Shown: positions 8,408 to 17,694 of the stretch, in pieces
How positions within the stretch are numbered: the first letter of the stretch is position 1
Layout of the letters: every line of letters starts with the position of its first letter
Origin: Gammaproteobacteria bacterium
GTDB taxonomy: Bacteria > Pseudomonadota > Gammaproteobacteria > Pseudomonadales > Azotimanducaceae
Direction: 5' to 3'
Assembly (NCBI GenBank): GCA_021773565.1
Contig: JAJFJZ010000025.1
Location: 310,001 to 374,000, forward strand
DNA: 64,000 nt
Notes under the pieces: generated by a model
The model's database searches: none
Told to the model about the DNA's origin: nothing
What the model saw: the letters and a program-made list of their open reading frames with translations, nothing else
Position numbers and translations under genes: made by a program

Positions 8408-10012
8408 ATGTCCGCGTATTTGAACGAAATCGAAGCCATCAACAACCTGTGTGCGTCACACCAAAATACCTGGGCTTCAATTAATCCCGAATATGTTAAA
8501 CGTATGCGACTCCAGAACCGGTTCACCACCGGAATTGAAATCGCACAATATACCGCCGAAATTATGCGCAAAGACATGGCGGACTATGACCTGAACTCGG
8601 GTAATTACACACAATCCCTGGGATGCTGGCATGGATTTACTGCCCAGCAACTTGCCATGAGCGTTAAAAAACACCAGGGCACAATGGACAAAAGTTATAT
8701 CTATTTGAGTGGCTGGATGGTTGCCGCGCTGCGATCCAAATTTGGCCCCTTACCAGACCAAAGCATGCACGAAAAAACCGTTGTGCCCGACCTGATTGAA
8801 GAAATTTATACCTTCCTGAAACAGGCGGACGCTCGCGAGCTTCGTCACATATTTGTTGAGCTGGACGAAGCGCGTGCAAACGGCGGAGACGTAAATTCAG
8901 TTATCGAGCGCATTGATAATTACCAGACGCACGTTATACCAATTATCGCCGACATAGATGCAGGCTTTGGTAACGAAGAGGCTACCTATTTGCTGGCGAA
9001 ACGTATGATAGAAGCCGGTACCTGTGCAATTCAGGTAGAAAACCAGGTCTCCGATGCCAAGCAATGTGGCCATCAAGCCGGTAAGGTGACGGTGCCACAC
9101 GAGGATTTTCTGTCAAAAATCCACGCTATTCGGTATGCGTTTCTGGAGTTGGGCGTCGAAAATGGCATTATCGTTGCCCGCACGGATTCCCTTGGCGCCA
9201 GCCTCACCCAAAAAGTACCGGTAATGCGTAAGGCTGGAGATCTTGCCAGCCAATACAATGAGTTTCTGGAAACCCGGGAAGTTCACGATCTCAAGGAACT
9301 ACAGGAAAACGATATTACCATTCACCAGGGCGGTAAATTGGTGAAACCTGTGCGCCTGGACAACGGTCTTTACTCCTTCAAGGAAAACACAGGCTTTGAT
9401 CGCGTAGTGCTGGATTGTATAACCAGTCTGGAACACGGTGCGGATCTGTTGTGGATCGAAACTGAAAAACCCAATGTCAGACAAATCGCAGAAATGGTAG
9501 ATGAGATTCGCAAAACTATTCCGGACGCAAAGCTGGTTTATAATAATTCCCCTTCCTTCAACTGGACACTGGCTTTCAGGGAACAGGTGTATGCGCAGTG
9601 GGCAGAAGCCGGGAAAGATGTCTCAGCTTATCCCAACCCTGAAGAGGTGGCAAAAGGCCTCATGGACGCAAAGTTTGACGCATCCGAACTGGCCATTGAA
9701 GCCGACCGTCTGGTGCAACAATTCCAGAAAGATGCTTCCCGCGAAGCCGGCATATTCCATCATCTGATAACCCTGCCAACCTACCATGACACCGCCCTGG
9801 GCACGGATATATTGTCCGAGGGCTATTTTGGTGATCTGGGCATGCTTGCTTACGTTCGCGATGTGCAGCGAAAGGAAATCCGGCGTGAGATGGCATCGGT
9901 TAAACACCAGGACCTTGCCGGGTCTAACGTGGGTGATGACCACAAGGAATATTTCTCAGGAGAGAATGCGCTTCTGGCGGGTGGTGGCGCAAATACCATG
10001 AATCAGTTTTAG
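8408..10012 (+). CDS. aceA: Isocitrate lyase
   Basis: Cleaves isocitrate to glyoxylate and succinate in the glyoxylate shunt, which is needed for growth on acetate, fatty acids or alkanes. At 534 residues it matches the longer Pseudomonas-type enzyme (about 530) rather than the 434-residue E. coli type. The active-site loop K218-Q-C-G-H222 has the catalytic Cys220; IADIDAGFGN (180-189) carries metal-binding aspartates, and NNSPSFNW is the typical late motif. The ATG has GAGGT seven bases upstream. The palindrome at 8302-8337 is a candidate control site. No malate synthase lies in this window. Confidence 0.97.
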   Translation: MSAYLNEIEAINNLCASHQNTWASINPEYVKRMRLQNRFTTGIEIAQYTAEIMRKDMADYDLNSGNYTQSLGCWHGFTAQQLAMSVKKHQGTMDKSYIYLSGWMVAALRSKFGPLPDQSMHEKTVVPDLIEEIYTFLKQADARELRHIFVELDEARANGGDVNSVIERIDNYQTHVIPIIADIDAGFGNEEATYLLAKRMIEAGTCAIQVENQVSDAKQCGHQAGKVTVPHEDFLSKIHAIRYAFLELGVENGIIVARTDSLGASLTQKVPVMRKAGDLASQYNEFLETREVHDLKELQENDITIHQGGKLVKPVRLDNGLYSFKENTGFDRVVLDCITSLEHGADLLWIETEKPNVRQIAEMVDEIRKTIPDAKLVYNNSPSFNWTLAFREQVYAQWAEAGKDVSAYPNPEEVAKGLMDAKFDASELAIEADRLVQQFQKDASREAGIFHHLITLPTYHDTALGTDILSEGYFGDLGMLAYVRDVQRKEIRREMASVKHQDLAGSNVGDDHKEYFSGENALLAGGGANTMNQF

Positions 10013-10145
10013 TTTGTTGATTCAGATCATCCATCAGCGTTTCCGTTCGCACATACACATATCTATGCCTAATGCTGCAATCGAAATGCAGCGGTGCTTG
10101 GGTTAAGCTAAACCATAGCGATTAATTTTGGGGTAGGAGAAAACA

Positions 10146-12119
10146 ATGGGCAAATGGGTGATGGCTTTGGTGTCGATTTTTAGTATTTTTGTATTCGCAG
10201 GCGATCCTCCGGCTGGTACAAAAGATGGCCAATGGCACTATCTGGGTGGTGATTCAGCCCACACCAGATACTCCCCTGCCGATGAGATCAATGCAGAAAA
10301 CTTTGAAGAACTTGAAGAGAACTGGGTTTGGGACGGTGCAAGTTTTAACGCCCAAAGCGGACGTTCAACACCCAGTTATATCGACGGGATATTGTATACC
10401 GTTGCAGGACCGCGCCGCTATGTAGTGGCTATTGATCCGAAATCCGGCGAAACCCTGTGGACTTACCGGGAAGCCAATACAGCCCGCTATGAATACTCCA
10501 TGCGCAAGGACTACGGGAAAGGTATTGCGTACGCAAATATAGACGGCCGGGGCATTATTTACATCGTATCACCTGGCTTTTTTCTAACTGCACTGGATGC
10601 AAAAACGGGTGTCCCGCTGGAAGGTTTTGGTAAACCGGTACCCGTGGAAGGCTTTCCAGAGTCAGGTGTAGTGGACCTGTTAGCAGACCTTGGACATAAA
10701 TGGGACCCCTACAAGGGTCTTGAGAGCGACAAAGGTTATATCACTTCTTCTTCTCCACCCATCGTGGTTGGCGATGTAGTTGTGGTTGGAAACTCTCACG
10801 AACAGGGATACAACCAATCAAGGATAGAGAACGTCCCTGGCGATATACTGGGTTACGATGCGCGCACCGGGAAGTTTCTGTGGAAATTTAATGTCTTGCC
10901 TGGTCCAGGAGAATTTGGTCATGAAACCTGGGAAAACGATGCCTGGAAGTGGACCGGCGACATCTCCTCCTGGGCACCTTTATCGGCTGACCAGGAACGC
11001 GGTATTGTTTACATACCCACCAACGGAGCCACGGTCGATTTTTACGGAGGGTTCCGCCCGGGTGATAATCTGTTCAGTACCAGTCTGATCGCGCTTGATG
11101 TAAAAACCGGCAAACGCCTATGGCATTATCAGATGGTGCATCACGATATCTGGAATTACGACACGCCTACCGCCCCCATTCTGCTGGATCTCACGGTGGA
11201 TGGAAAAAACATTCCGGCAGTTGCACAGACCACCAAACAAAATTTTGTTTACGCATTTAACCGGGTAAGCGGTGAACCGCTCTGGCCGATTGAAGAACAT
11301 AAAGTTTCGGTATCAAAAATTCCAGGCGAAAAACTGTCCAAAACACAGCCCTTTCCGACCAGGCCTGCACCCTATGATATGCAGGGTTTGAGCCATGATG
11401 ACCTGATTGATTTTACGCCAGAATTACGCCAGGCAGCCATAACCGCGTTAAGTGAATTCGAGATAGGACCCCTGTTTCACCCGCCAATACACAGGGACAA
11501 CAAGTTGGGGAAAAAAGCTGCCCTGTGGTGTCCGGGAGACATGGGCGGTGTCAATATAGATGGGCCAAGTGCAGCAGATCCCGAGTCAGGCATACTCTAC
11601 ATTACCTCTCGCAAAGGCTGTACCTCACAGATAATAGCGCCCGGCGCAGAACGCGATGCGCTTTTAAAGAACCCAACGGGAAAAACCCTTGCCGATTATG
11701 CGGTTTTGCGACGCGTAGGTGTACGCGGGCCGGACGATCTGCCGATATTCAAACCCCCCTACAGTCGTATCACAGCCATCGACATGAACACGGGAGAACA
11801 TCTCTGGTATATTCCTGTAGGCGAGACTCCGGAAATTGTACTTGACCATCCCCAATTGAAGGATATGGATATACCTAATACCGGAACCGGCGCTATCGCC
11901 AAAATGACCGTTACCAAAAACCTCCTGATCTATGCATCGAAATCCAGTGACGGCACACCGCATCTGTTTGCCGTAGACAAGAAAACCGGCGAACAAAGGG
12001 GCAAGGTTGAAGTTCCCGAAGTCAGTAACTACGGTATGATGACCTACGTACATGAGGGAAAACAGTACATTATGTTACAAACTGGCAGCACGTTAACCAC
12101 CATGACACTGCCTGATTAA
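10146..12119 (+). CDS. PQQ-dependent dehydrogenase (membrane glucose-dehydrogenase-like quinoprotein)
   Basis: 657 residues with a signal peptide (ends near FAG) and an eight-bladed quinoprotein propeller. It begins W-H-Y-L-G-G-D-S-A-H-T-R-Y-S-P, and blade motifs such as A-L-D-V-K-T-G-K-R-L-W-H-Y-Q and A-I-D-M-N-T-G-E-H-L-W recur; HHDIWNYDTPTAPIL is diagnostic. It is periplasmic and oxidises an alcohol or sugar with PQQ. I see no vicinal Cys-Cys pair, which quinoprotein methanol/ethanol dehydrogenases have, so it falls nearer the glucose/quinate type but without that family's membrane domain. Its stop overlaps the cytochrome c start (TAATG), so the cytochrome is the likely electron acceptor. 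GGAG lies upstream of the ATG. Confidence 0.92.
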   Translation: MGKWVMALVSIFSIFVFAGDPPAGTKDGQWHYLGGDSAHTRYSPADEINAENFEELEENWVWDGASFNAQSGRSTPSYIDGILYTVAGPRRYVVAIDPKSGETLWTYREANTARYEYSMRKDYGKGIAYANIDGRGIIYIVSPGFFLTALDAKTGVPLEGFGKPVPVEGFPESGVVDLLADLGHKWDPYKGLESDKGYITSSSPPIVVGDVVVVGNSHEQGYNQSRIENVPGDILGYDARTGKFLWKFNVLPGPGEFGHETWENDAWKWTGDISSWAPLSADQERGIVYIPTNGATVDFYGGFRPGDNLFSTSLIALDVKTGKRLWHYQMVHHDIWNYDTPTAPILLDLTVDGKNIPAVAQTTKQNFVYAFNRVSGEPLWPIEEHKVSVSKIPGEKLSKTQPFPTRPAPYDMQGLSHDDLIDFTPELRQAAITALSEFEIGPLFHPPIHRDNKLGKKAALWCPGDMGGVNIDGPSAADPESGILYITSRKGCTSQIIAPGAERDALLKNPTGKTLADYAVLRRVGVRGPDDLPIFKPPYSRITAIDMNTGEHLWYIPVGETPEIVLDHPQLKDMDIPNTGTGAIAKMTVTKNLLIYASKSSDGTPHLFAVDKKTGEQRGKVEVPEVSNYGMMTYVHEGKQYIMLQTGSTLTTMTLPD

Positions 12120-12514
12120 TGCGCTTTTTGTCACTTCTTGTTTTCTTGGCATGCTGTATTAGCCCGGCGATACTGGGAAATGATGCGCGCTCTTTAAACA
12201 GCGGTGTATACACAAAAGAGCAGGCAAAAAAAGGTGCCAGGCTGTACAAAACCAACTGCCTGATTTGTCATGACAAAAAGTACTTCAAGCCAGTGCTTAA
12301 AACCTGGGAAGGACGAACGCTTGCACTGCTGTATGAAACTATGAGCACCACAATGCCGGAAACCAATCCGGCTGGTTTACCTCGTCAGGACTATGTAGAC
12401 ATCCTTGCGTATATACTTTCGCTGAGTAAATACCCCGCTGGAGATTCAAAGCTCGATTACCGCAACGAAGCGTTGGGCGACATCTATATAAAAGCGATGG
12501 ATAAGACAAAGTAG
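12119..12514 (+). CDS. Periplasmic c-type cytochrome, partner of the quinoprotein
   Basis: 131 residues with a signal peptide (ACCISPAILG). A single haem site C47-L-I-C50-H51 lies at the start of the mature domain, and Met79 in TTMPETNPAGL is the probable axial ligand, as in small class I cytochromes. The ATG shares one base with the stop codon of the quinoprotein gene, which implies translational coupling and a dedicated electron-transfer role from PQQ to the respiratory chain. The rest of the fold (YVDILAYILSLSKYPAG) is typical of cytochrome c domains fused or adjacent to alcohol dehydrogenases. Confidence 0.92.
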   Translation: MRFLSLLVFLACCISPAILGNDARSLNSGVYTKEQAKKGARLYKTNCLICHDKKYFKPVLKTWEGRTLALLYETMSTTMPETNPAGLPRQDYVDILAYILSLSKYPAGDSKLDYRNEALGDIYIKAMDKTK

Positions 12515-12524
12515 CTATTACTTA

Positions 12525-13778
12525 ATGCCATCCGAAATATCCCCCGCTAATTCTGCGCGCATTTTTTATGGCTGGCGTATGGTCGCAGTTGCTTTCTTTG
12601 TCGACTTTATCGCCGTTGGGTTTTTCTTTTACTCCTACGGCGTGTTTTTCAAATCCATAGCAGAAGAGTTCGGTAATTCCCGCCTGGGAATTTCTATCGG
12701 AATCACAGTGACCTTTGCCGTGGGTGCCTTACTTGCGCCGTTTATTGGACGCGCTCTTGATCGCTACCCGCTAAAAAATGTGATTTGTTGCGGTGCCCTG
12801 TCAATGGGTGTCGGATTTACGCTTTTGGGCTTTGTACAAAACGCCACCCAAATGTACCTGGTGCTTGGAATTTTTATCGGCTTTGGTGCAGGATCCATGG
12901 GTCAGCTGGCAACCTCCAAACTGGTAACCAACTGGTTTTTCAAACGCAGGGGACGTGCACTTGGCATTGCTGCCACGGGAATATCCGTTTCGGGCGTTTT
13001 GATGCCGGCTATTACTGCATGGATTATTGGCACTTATGGCTGGCGATCTGCCTTTATATTGTACGGCGCTATAACGCTCGTTATTGTGGTGCCCATCGTA
13101 CTCAAATTTGTCATCAGCAGACCGGAAGATATCGGTTTGTTTCCTGATGGCGCACTGGCATCATCCACACCCCTGAAACCGGTGAAACCTGCATCTACCC
13201 GTGAATTTCTGAGCAACCCGAACTTCTGGATATTGGTTGCGATTCTGGGTTTGTTGTTTTGTATTCAAAGTGCAACCCTTATTCATATGATCCCTCAGTT
13301 AACGGACAGGGGGCTAAGTCTGGTAGCCGCGTCATTTATCGCATCAGCAACTGCAGGATTTGGCATTTTGGGAAAGCTGATTTATGGCTCTCTGGTAGAT
13401 CGATGGGATGTACGTTATGCATTATGGCTGGGCATCGCTTTTCAGTTTGTCGGGCAGGCAATCATGTTGTTTTTCTCGGGATACACTGCCTTCCTGCTGG
13501 GCGCATGTTTATTCGGCTTTGGTATGGGTGGTGTAGTGCCCATGCAGGGAGCCGTAGTTGGGGCAACATTTGGCCGGGAATCATTTGGCAGGGTATTGGG
13601 AGCCATGCGTCCAGCCATGGCTTCGATTCAATTGCTGGGCGTACCATTCGCCGGATGGGTGTTTGACACCAGCGGTAGCTACAAACCTGCTTTTGCCACA
13701 TTTCTTGTGCTGTATCTGGTTAGTGCGGCCATCGTCTATCTGCTTGATGTGAGCAAACCGAACACGGCTGCGGTATAA
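12525..13778 (+). CDS. Major facilitator superfamily transporter (monocarboxylate/OFA-like)
   Basis: 417 residues with 12 predicted membrane segments. It begins F-Y-G-W-R-M-V-A-V-A-F, typical of the MCT/OFA branch, and has a cytoplasmic loop after segment 2 of the form G-R-A-L-D-R-Y-P with an FKRRGRALG loop between segments 4 and 5. Ten bases separate it from the cytochrome gene, so it belongs to the same transcription unit. By position it may move the substrate or product of the quinoprotein (a carboxylate or alcohol), but the sequence alone does not decide this. Confidence 0.88.
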   Translation: MPSEISPANSARIFYGWRMVAVAFFVDFIAVGFFFYSYGVFFKSIAEEFGNSRLGISIGITVTFAVGALLAPFIGRALDRYPLKNVICCGALSMGVGFTLLGFVQNATQMYLVLGIFIGFGAGSMGQLATSKLVTNWFFKRRGRALGIAATGISVSGVLMPAITAWIIGTYGWRSAFILYGAITLVIVVPIVLKFVISRPEDIGLFPDGALASSTPLKPVKPASTREFLSNPNFWILVAILGLLFCIQSATLIHMIPQLTDRGLSLVAASFIASATAGFGILGKLIYGSLVDRWDVRYALWLGIAFQFVGQAIMLFFSGYTAFLLGACLFGFGMGGVVPMQGAVVGATFGRESFGRVLGAMRPAMASIQLLGVPFAGWVFDTSGSYKPAFATFLVLYLVSAAIVYLLDVSKPNTAAV

Positions 13779-13859
13779 CTTGCAATAAACCGTAGCCTAT
13801 ACATTTGTTATAGAATACTTCAAAGTAAAAAACCGTGATGAATCGAGGAGGCAACTACC

Positions 13860-15098
13860 ATGAGCGAAGCGTTGGACATGAATCAGCAGGATCCCTATGC
13901 CATTCCACTGGAAGATTTTGACGTAAGCCAGCCGGAACTTTTCGAAAACAACAATTTTTGGGCCTATTTTGAACGGATGAGAAAGGAAGATCCTGTTCAC
14001 TACTGCAAAAACAGCAATTTTGGTCCCTACTGGTCTATTACAAAGTTCGAAGACATCCTTTATGTTGATAAACACCACGACCTGTTCTCGTCTGATGCAA
14101 GCATTACCTTGCCGGATCGTCAGGAAGACTTTAAAACGACCAGCTTTATTGCTATGGACCCACCCAAGCATGATGGACAACGTGCGGCCGTTCAGGGGGT
14201 GGTCGCACCCGCCAATCTGGCCCAAATGGAATCTATCATTCGCGAGCGGGTGTGCACTATTCTGGACAGCTTGCCACTCGATGAAGAATTTAATTGGGTA
14301 GATCTTGTTTCGATTGAGCTAACCACGCAAATGTTGGCTACAATCTTCAACTTTCCTTTTGAAGACAGATACAAGCTTACCTATTGGTCAGACATGGCAA
14401 CTTCAGGTGAGTTGGCCGGAGGCCCCACTCCAGAACCCGTTAGACGCGCGGCCTTGTTGGAATGTCTGGAATACTTTACCAGGCTAAGAAATGAGCGGGC
14501 AAACCAGCCACCCAGCGCAGACCTGATTTCCATGCTGGCGCACGGTGATACCACAAAAAACCTGGACCCGATGGAGTATCTGGGAAATTTGATACTGCTT
14601 ATTGTTGGAGGCAACGATACAACACGCAATTCTGCGACCGGCGGTGTACTATTTCTGCACGAAAACCCCAACGAATTCCAAAAACTTAAAAATAACCATG
14701 CGCTGGTACCTGGCATGGTTTCAGAAATAATTCGCTACCAAACGCCCCTGGCTTATATGCGACGCACGGCAACTGTAGACACAGAAATTCGCGGTAAAAA
14801 AATCAAGGCGGGAGACAAAGTCGTAATGTGGTACGTCTCGGGAAACCGCGACGAAGAAGCGATTGAAAATCCCAATGATTTTATCATTGATCGTGCCCGT
14901 CCGCGTCACCATTTGTCTTTTGGATTTGGAATACACAGGTGTATGGGAAACAGAATGGCGGAAATGCAGCTTCGCGTATTGTGGGAAGAAATTTTAAATC
15001 GCTTTAGCAAAATTGAAGTAGTAGGTGAACCCGTACGTGTTCTCTCAAGCTTTGTAAAAGGATATTCCGAGCTGCCTGTAAAATTGCATGCACTATGA
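13860..15098 (+). CDS. Cytochrome P450, CYP153-like
   Basis: 412 residues. Haem-binding loop FGFGIHRCMGNR with the thiolate Cys361, I-helix GGNDTTRN (250-257), and ExxR motif E289-I-I-R292. The arrangement AYMRRTA, GNRDE, FIIDRARPRHHLSFGFG and FIAMDPPKHDGQR matches remembered CYP153 sequences closely along the whole length. Established role of that family: terminal hydroxylation of medium-chain alkanes, fatty acids and related chains. Usual ferredoxin and ferredoxin reductase partners are not next to it here. A strong GAGGAGG site precedes the ATG. The membership call rests on remembered family sequences, not on a search. Confidence 0.9.
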   Translation: MSEALDMNQQDPYAIPLEDFDVSQPELFENNNFWAYFERMRKEDPVHYCKNSNFGPYWSITKFEDILYVDKHHDLFSSDASITLPDRQEDFKTTSFIAMDPPKHDGQRAAVQGVVAPANLAQMESIIRERVCTILDSLPLDEEFNWVDLVSIELTTQMLATIFNFPFEDRYKLTYWSDMATSGELAGGPTPEPVRRAALLECLEYFTRLRNERANQPPSADLISMLAHGDTTKNLDPMEYLGNLILLIVGGNDTTRNSATGGVLFLHENPNEFQKLKNNHALVPGMVSEIIRYQTPLAYMRRTATVDTEIRGKKIKAGDKVVMWYVSGNRDEEAIENPNDFIIDRARPRHHLSFGFGIHRCMGNRMAEMQLRVLWEEILNRFSKIEVVGEPVRVLSSFVKGYSELPVKLHAL

Positions 15099-15141
15099 TC
15101 TTTTGCCCTAACCCTGCCAACCCGGTACCGGAGACAGCTCA

Positions 15142-15546
15142 ATGAAAATAATTCTCAAAGTTTTTGCCATACTTATAGCGGTGATGCTTGTTTGGTTTCT
15201 GGCACAGATCGTGGCATCTGAATCCGGAGAGGTAGTCGTGCTAACTACCACGGATAGTAAAGGCGAAACCGCGCAAACCCGCCTGTGGGTGTTCGACTAC
15301 GAAGGCCATCAGTACCTGCGTACCGGTGATACCGGTTCCGGCTGGTACAATAAAGTTCTGTCAAACCCCTCTGTAAGTGTGGCCAGAAACGATGTATCCA
15401 AAAACTATACTGCTGTTCCTGTCCCGGAACTCAGGGACATCGGCAACGAATTATTGCGCGACAAATATGGCTGGAGTGACGCCTACATTGAGTGGGTCTT
15501 CGGCAGGGACACGGCCATTCCGATTCGACTCGATCCCGTTGATTGA
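15142..15546 (+). CDS. Small membrane-anchored split-barrel-like protein (nitroreductase/DUF385-type)
   Basis: 134 residues: an N-terminal hydrophobic anchor (about 4-25) then a compact beta-rich domain with V-V-L-T-T-T-D-S-K-G, T-R-L-W-V-F-D-Y-E-G-H-Q-Y-L-R-T-G and W-Y-N-K-V-L-S-N-P-S-V. The last pattern resembles deazaflavin/F420- or FMN-binding split-barrel proteins, in which a W-x-x-N-L-x-x-N-P segment lies near the cofactor; I infer this, it is not certain. It lies 43 bases after the P450 and in the same direction, so it may act with it as an envelope-side redox or binding protein. Confidence 0.7.
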   Translation: MKIILKVFAILIAVMLVWFLAQIVASESGEVVVLTTTDSKGETAQTRLWVFDYEGHQYLRTGDTGSGWYNKVLSNPSVSVARNDVSKNYTAVPVPELRDIGNELLRDKYGWSDAYIEWVFGRDTAIPIRLDPVD

Positions 15547-15573
15547 ACGGTATTTGCCGACCGTCATACCCGC

Positions 15574-16812
15574 ATGATTCACATAAATGAAACTACCCGC
15601 AAGGGTATGGTTTCTGGAAGCTATGAGTCCAGTTTCGAGAGCCTGGCCCGGCAATTCATTCGAAATTTTAACGATCACGATGAAGTAGGTGGCAGTGTCT
15701 GCATCAGGGTCTGTGGTGAAACCGTAGTAGACCTGTGGGGCGGCTGGGCCAGGCCAAAAACCGAAGAGCCCTGGCAGAAGGACACCCTGTCGGTTGTCTA
15801 TTCCTGTACCAAGGCAGCTACCGCACTGTGTGCACATATTCTTGTTGATCGAGGTCTACTGGAACTTGACCAGCTTGTTAGTAACTACTGGCCCGAATTT
15901 TCGAAAAACGGCAAAGAAAAAGTTACTGTGCTCATGCTGCTAAACCACTCTGCAGGAGTACCGGCATTCAGGGAACCACTGAAAGAGGGAGCGTATTACG
16001 ACTGGCAATACATGACTGAGCGCCTTGCTGCAGAGGCGCCCTTCTGGGAACCTGGCACGCGCAACGGTTATCACATGACTACCTTTGGCTGGACTGTTGG
16101 CGAACTCGTCCGTCGAGTCTCCGGGCAAAGTCTTGGCAGTTTTTTTAAGACAGAGGTTGCAGACCCGCTCGGCATCGAGTTCTGGATTGGCCTGCCAGAA
16201 AATGAAGAACCGCGCGTTGCACCCATGCTCAATTATCGGGCGAACGCACGTGCTGCAAAATCAGATTTTGTCAAAGCATTATTACGCGAAAAAGACTCAA
16301 TATCCCACCTGGCTTTTCATAACTCCGGAGGGCACCTGGCCAATAGCCGACAAGCACATGCCTCGGAAATAGGTGCTGCAGGCGGCATTACCAATGCCCG
16401 TGGGCTCTCCGGAATGTATGTTCCACTCGCCGCCGATGGCGAGTTTGAACAACGACAATTTCTACGCCGCGAAACCCTGGTGCGAATGAGCGAAATATCC
16501 GTGGCCAGCCAACGAGATGCTACGCTGCTTGTCCCTACGCGTTTTACAAGCGGTTTTATGAAATCTATCGACAACCGCAATGCCGCACCCGAAAATTCAG
16601 ACAGCGTAATACTGAGCTCCCGGGCGTTTGGGCATGTTGGCGCGGGAGGCAGCATTGGATTCGCTGATCCTGAATGCGATCTTGCCTTTGGCTATACCAT
16701 GAACCAAATGGGTCGCGGAGTATTCCTGAACGAACGCGGCCAATCTCTGGTTGATGCTACCTATCGTTGTCTTGGATATAGCGGCAATAAAGGCGGTGTG
16801 TGGGTTAAATAA
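15574..16812 (+). CDS. Cytosolic beta-lactamase-fold serine hydrolase (EstB-like)
   Basis: 412 residues without an evident signal peptide. SxxK motif S77-C-T-K80 in VVYSCTKAAT; second motif Y-H-M in NGYHMTTFGWTVGELV; third-motif region F-G-H-V-G-A-G-G-S-I-G-F-A-D-P. The D-L-W-G-G-W-A segment near residue 55 is characteristic of the class C-like esterase branch. Unlike the exported homologue at 5611-6975 it probably acts in the cytoplasm. It starts 27 bases after the small anchored protein and closes the plus-strand run beginning with the P450. Natural substrate unknown; an ester hydrolase acting on P450-pathway products is a speculation. An ATG at 15607 is an alternative start. Confidence 0.85.
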   Translation: MIHINETTRKGMVSGSYESSFESLARQFIRNFNDHDEVGGSVCIRVCGETVVDLWGGWARPKTEEPWQKDTLSVVYSCTKAATALCAHILVDRGLLELDQLVSNYWPEFSKNGKEKVTVLMLLNHSAGVPAFREPLKEGAYYDWQYMTERLAAEAPFWEPGTRNGYHMTTFGWTVGELVRRVSGQSLGSFFKTEVADPLGIEFWIGLPENEEPRVAPMLNYRANARAAKSDFVKALLREKDSISHLAFHNSGGHLANSRQAHASEIGAAGGITNARGLSGMYVPLAADGEFEQRQFLRRETLVRMSEISVASQRDATLLVPTRFTSGFMKSIDNRNAAPENSDSVILSSRAFGHVGAGGSIGFADPECDLAFGYTMNQMGRGVFLNERGQSLVDATYRCLGYSGNKGGVWVK

Positions 16813-16823
16813 TTTCAGATGGA

Positions 16824-17660
16824 CTAATCCAGGCCCTCCCAGATTTCTTCCACCCATGATTTTATCAGGAGGGCTTCCTCCCAACGATCAGACAACTCCA
16901 GCCCATTTCTGTCGGTCATGGCATAAGCCGGGGGGCCCAGCTCACACAAAAAAACCAGCGTTGCATCATCCGGGTTCCTTGTTTTCCACATTTGCATGCC
17001 GAGTTTCCACCAGGTCTTGAATATTTCAACCCATTCCTGATGTTGGGGAAAATCCAGCTGAATCTGGATCTGTTCCCTGTTTGCAACCCGCCCCTGAAAG
17101 CAGTCCGACCTTTCAAGTATTCGTCGAATGAAGCCATCATCCCGATCGCTGATGGGTGTCCGCATCTCGCGATCTATCACAAAGTGCGACAAATCTGCAC
17201 ACAAGCGGAGTTCCGGAATTGAGTCGATGACCTGTAAGGTGTAATACAGATCATTGAGCGTACTGTCGCGGTGGGTTTCAAACAAAATGGGTAAGCCGAT
17301 CTCGTCCGCAAATTCCATCCATCTATACAACACCGGGATGGCCTCCGCCGGGGTCAGCGGCATTACCCCTCCAATCACATTCACCATGCAGGCATTAAAG
17401 TCTTTTGCCAGGTTCAGAATGGGTTTCAGGTCCTGCACTGAAGCCGGAAAAGCGTTAACCATGCACCCCAGATTATAGGTCTCAAAGAGTGGCTGAAGCA
17501 CAACAAAATCACCCACTTCATGCGCAGCAAGGTCGATGCAAATGCCATGAAATCCGGTCTGGGCTACCTTATGAAATTTCTCGGCATTTTCCGGTTCGCT
17601 ATTTGTCGGATGACGTTGTTCCATGCCCCACAGGGACTGATAGACCTCAAGTTTTTGCAT
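16824..17660 (-). CDS. Sugar phosphate isomerase/epimerase (xylose-isomerase-like TIM barrel)
   Basis: 278 residues of the AP-endonuclease-2/xylose-isomerase-like TIM-barrel family. Recognisable elements: G-I-C-I-D-L-A-A-H-E near the second strand, N-V-I-G-G-V-M-P-L-T-P-A-E-A-I-P, P-I-L-F-E-T-H-R-D-S with metal-binding Glu and His, L-C-A-D-L-S-H-F-V, and Q-I-Q-L-D-F-P-Q-H. A Shine-Dalgarno AAGGA precedes the ATG. It ends 12 bases from the convergent serine hydrolase. Such proteins isomerise or epimerise keto-sugars or related polyols; the substrate is not indicated. Confidence 0.82.
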   Translation of the reverse strand: MQKLEVYQSLWGMEQRHPTNSEPENAEKFHKVAQTGFHGICIDLAAHEVGDFVVLQPLFETYNLGCMVNAFPASVQDLKPILNLAKDFNACMVNVIGGVMPLTPAEAIPVLYRWMEFADEIGLPILFETHRDSTLNDLYYTLQVIDSIPELRLCADLSHFVIDREMRTPISDRDDGFIRRILERSDCFQGRVANREQIQIQLDFPQHQEWVEIFKTWWKLGMQMWKTRNPDDATLVFLCELGPPAYAMTDRNGLELSDRWEEALLIKSWVEEIWEGLD

Positions 17661-17694
17661 GACTGTCCTTCAAAACCGCAAGCTTCCCTGAAAT

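Noticed and set aside
10146-12119. Quinoprotein methanol or ethanol dehydrogenase
   Set aside because: No adjacent Cys-Cys pair is present, and the sequence is nearer the glucose-dehydrogenase type, so a specific alcohol function was not assigned.
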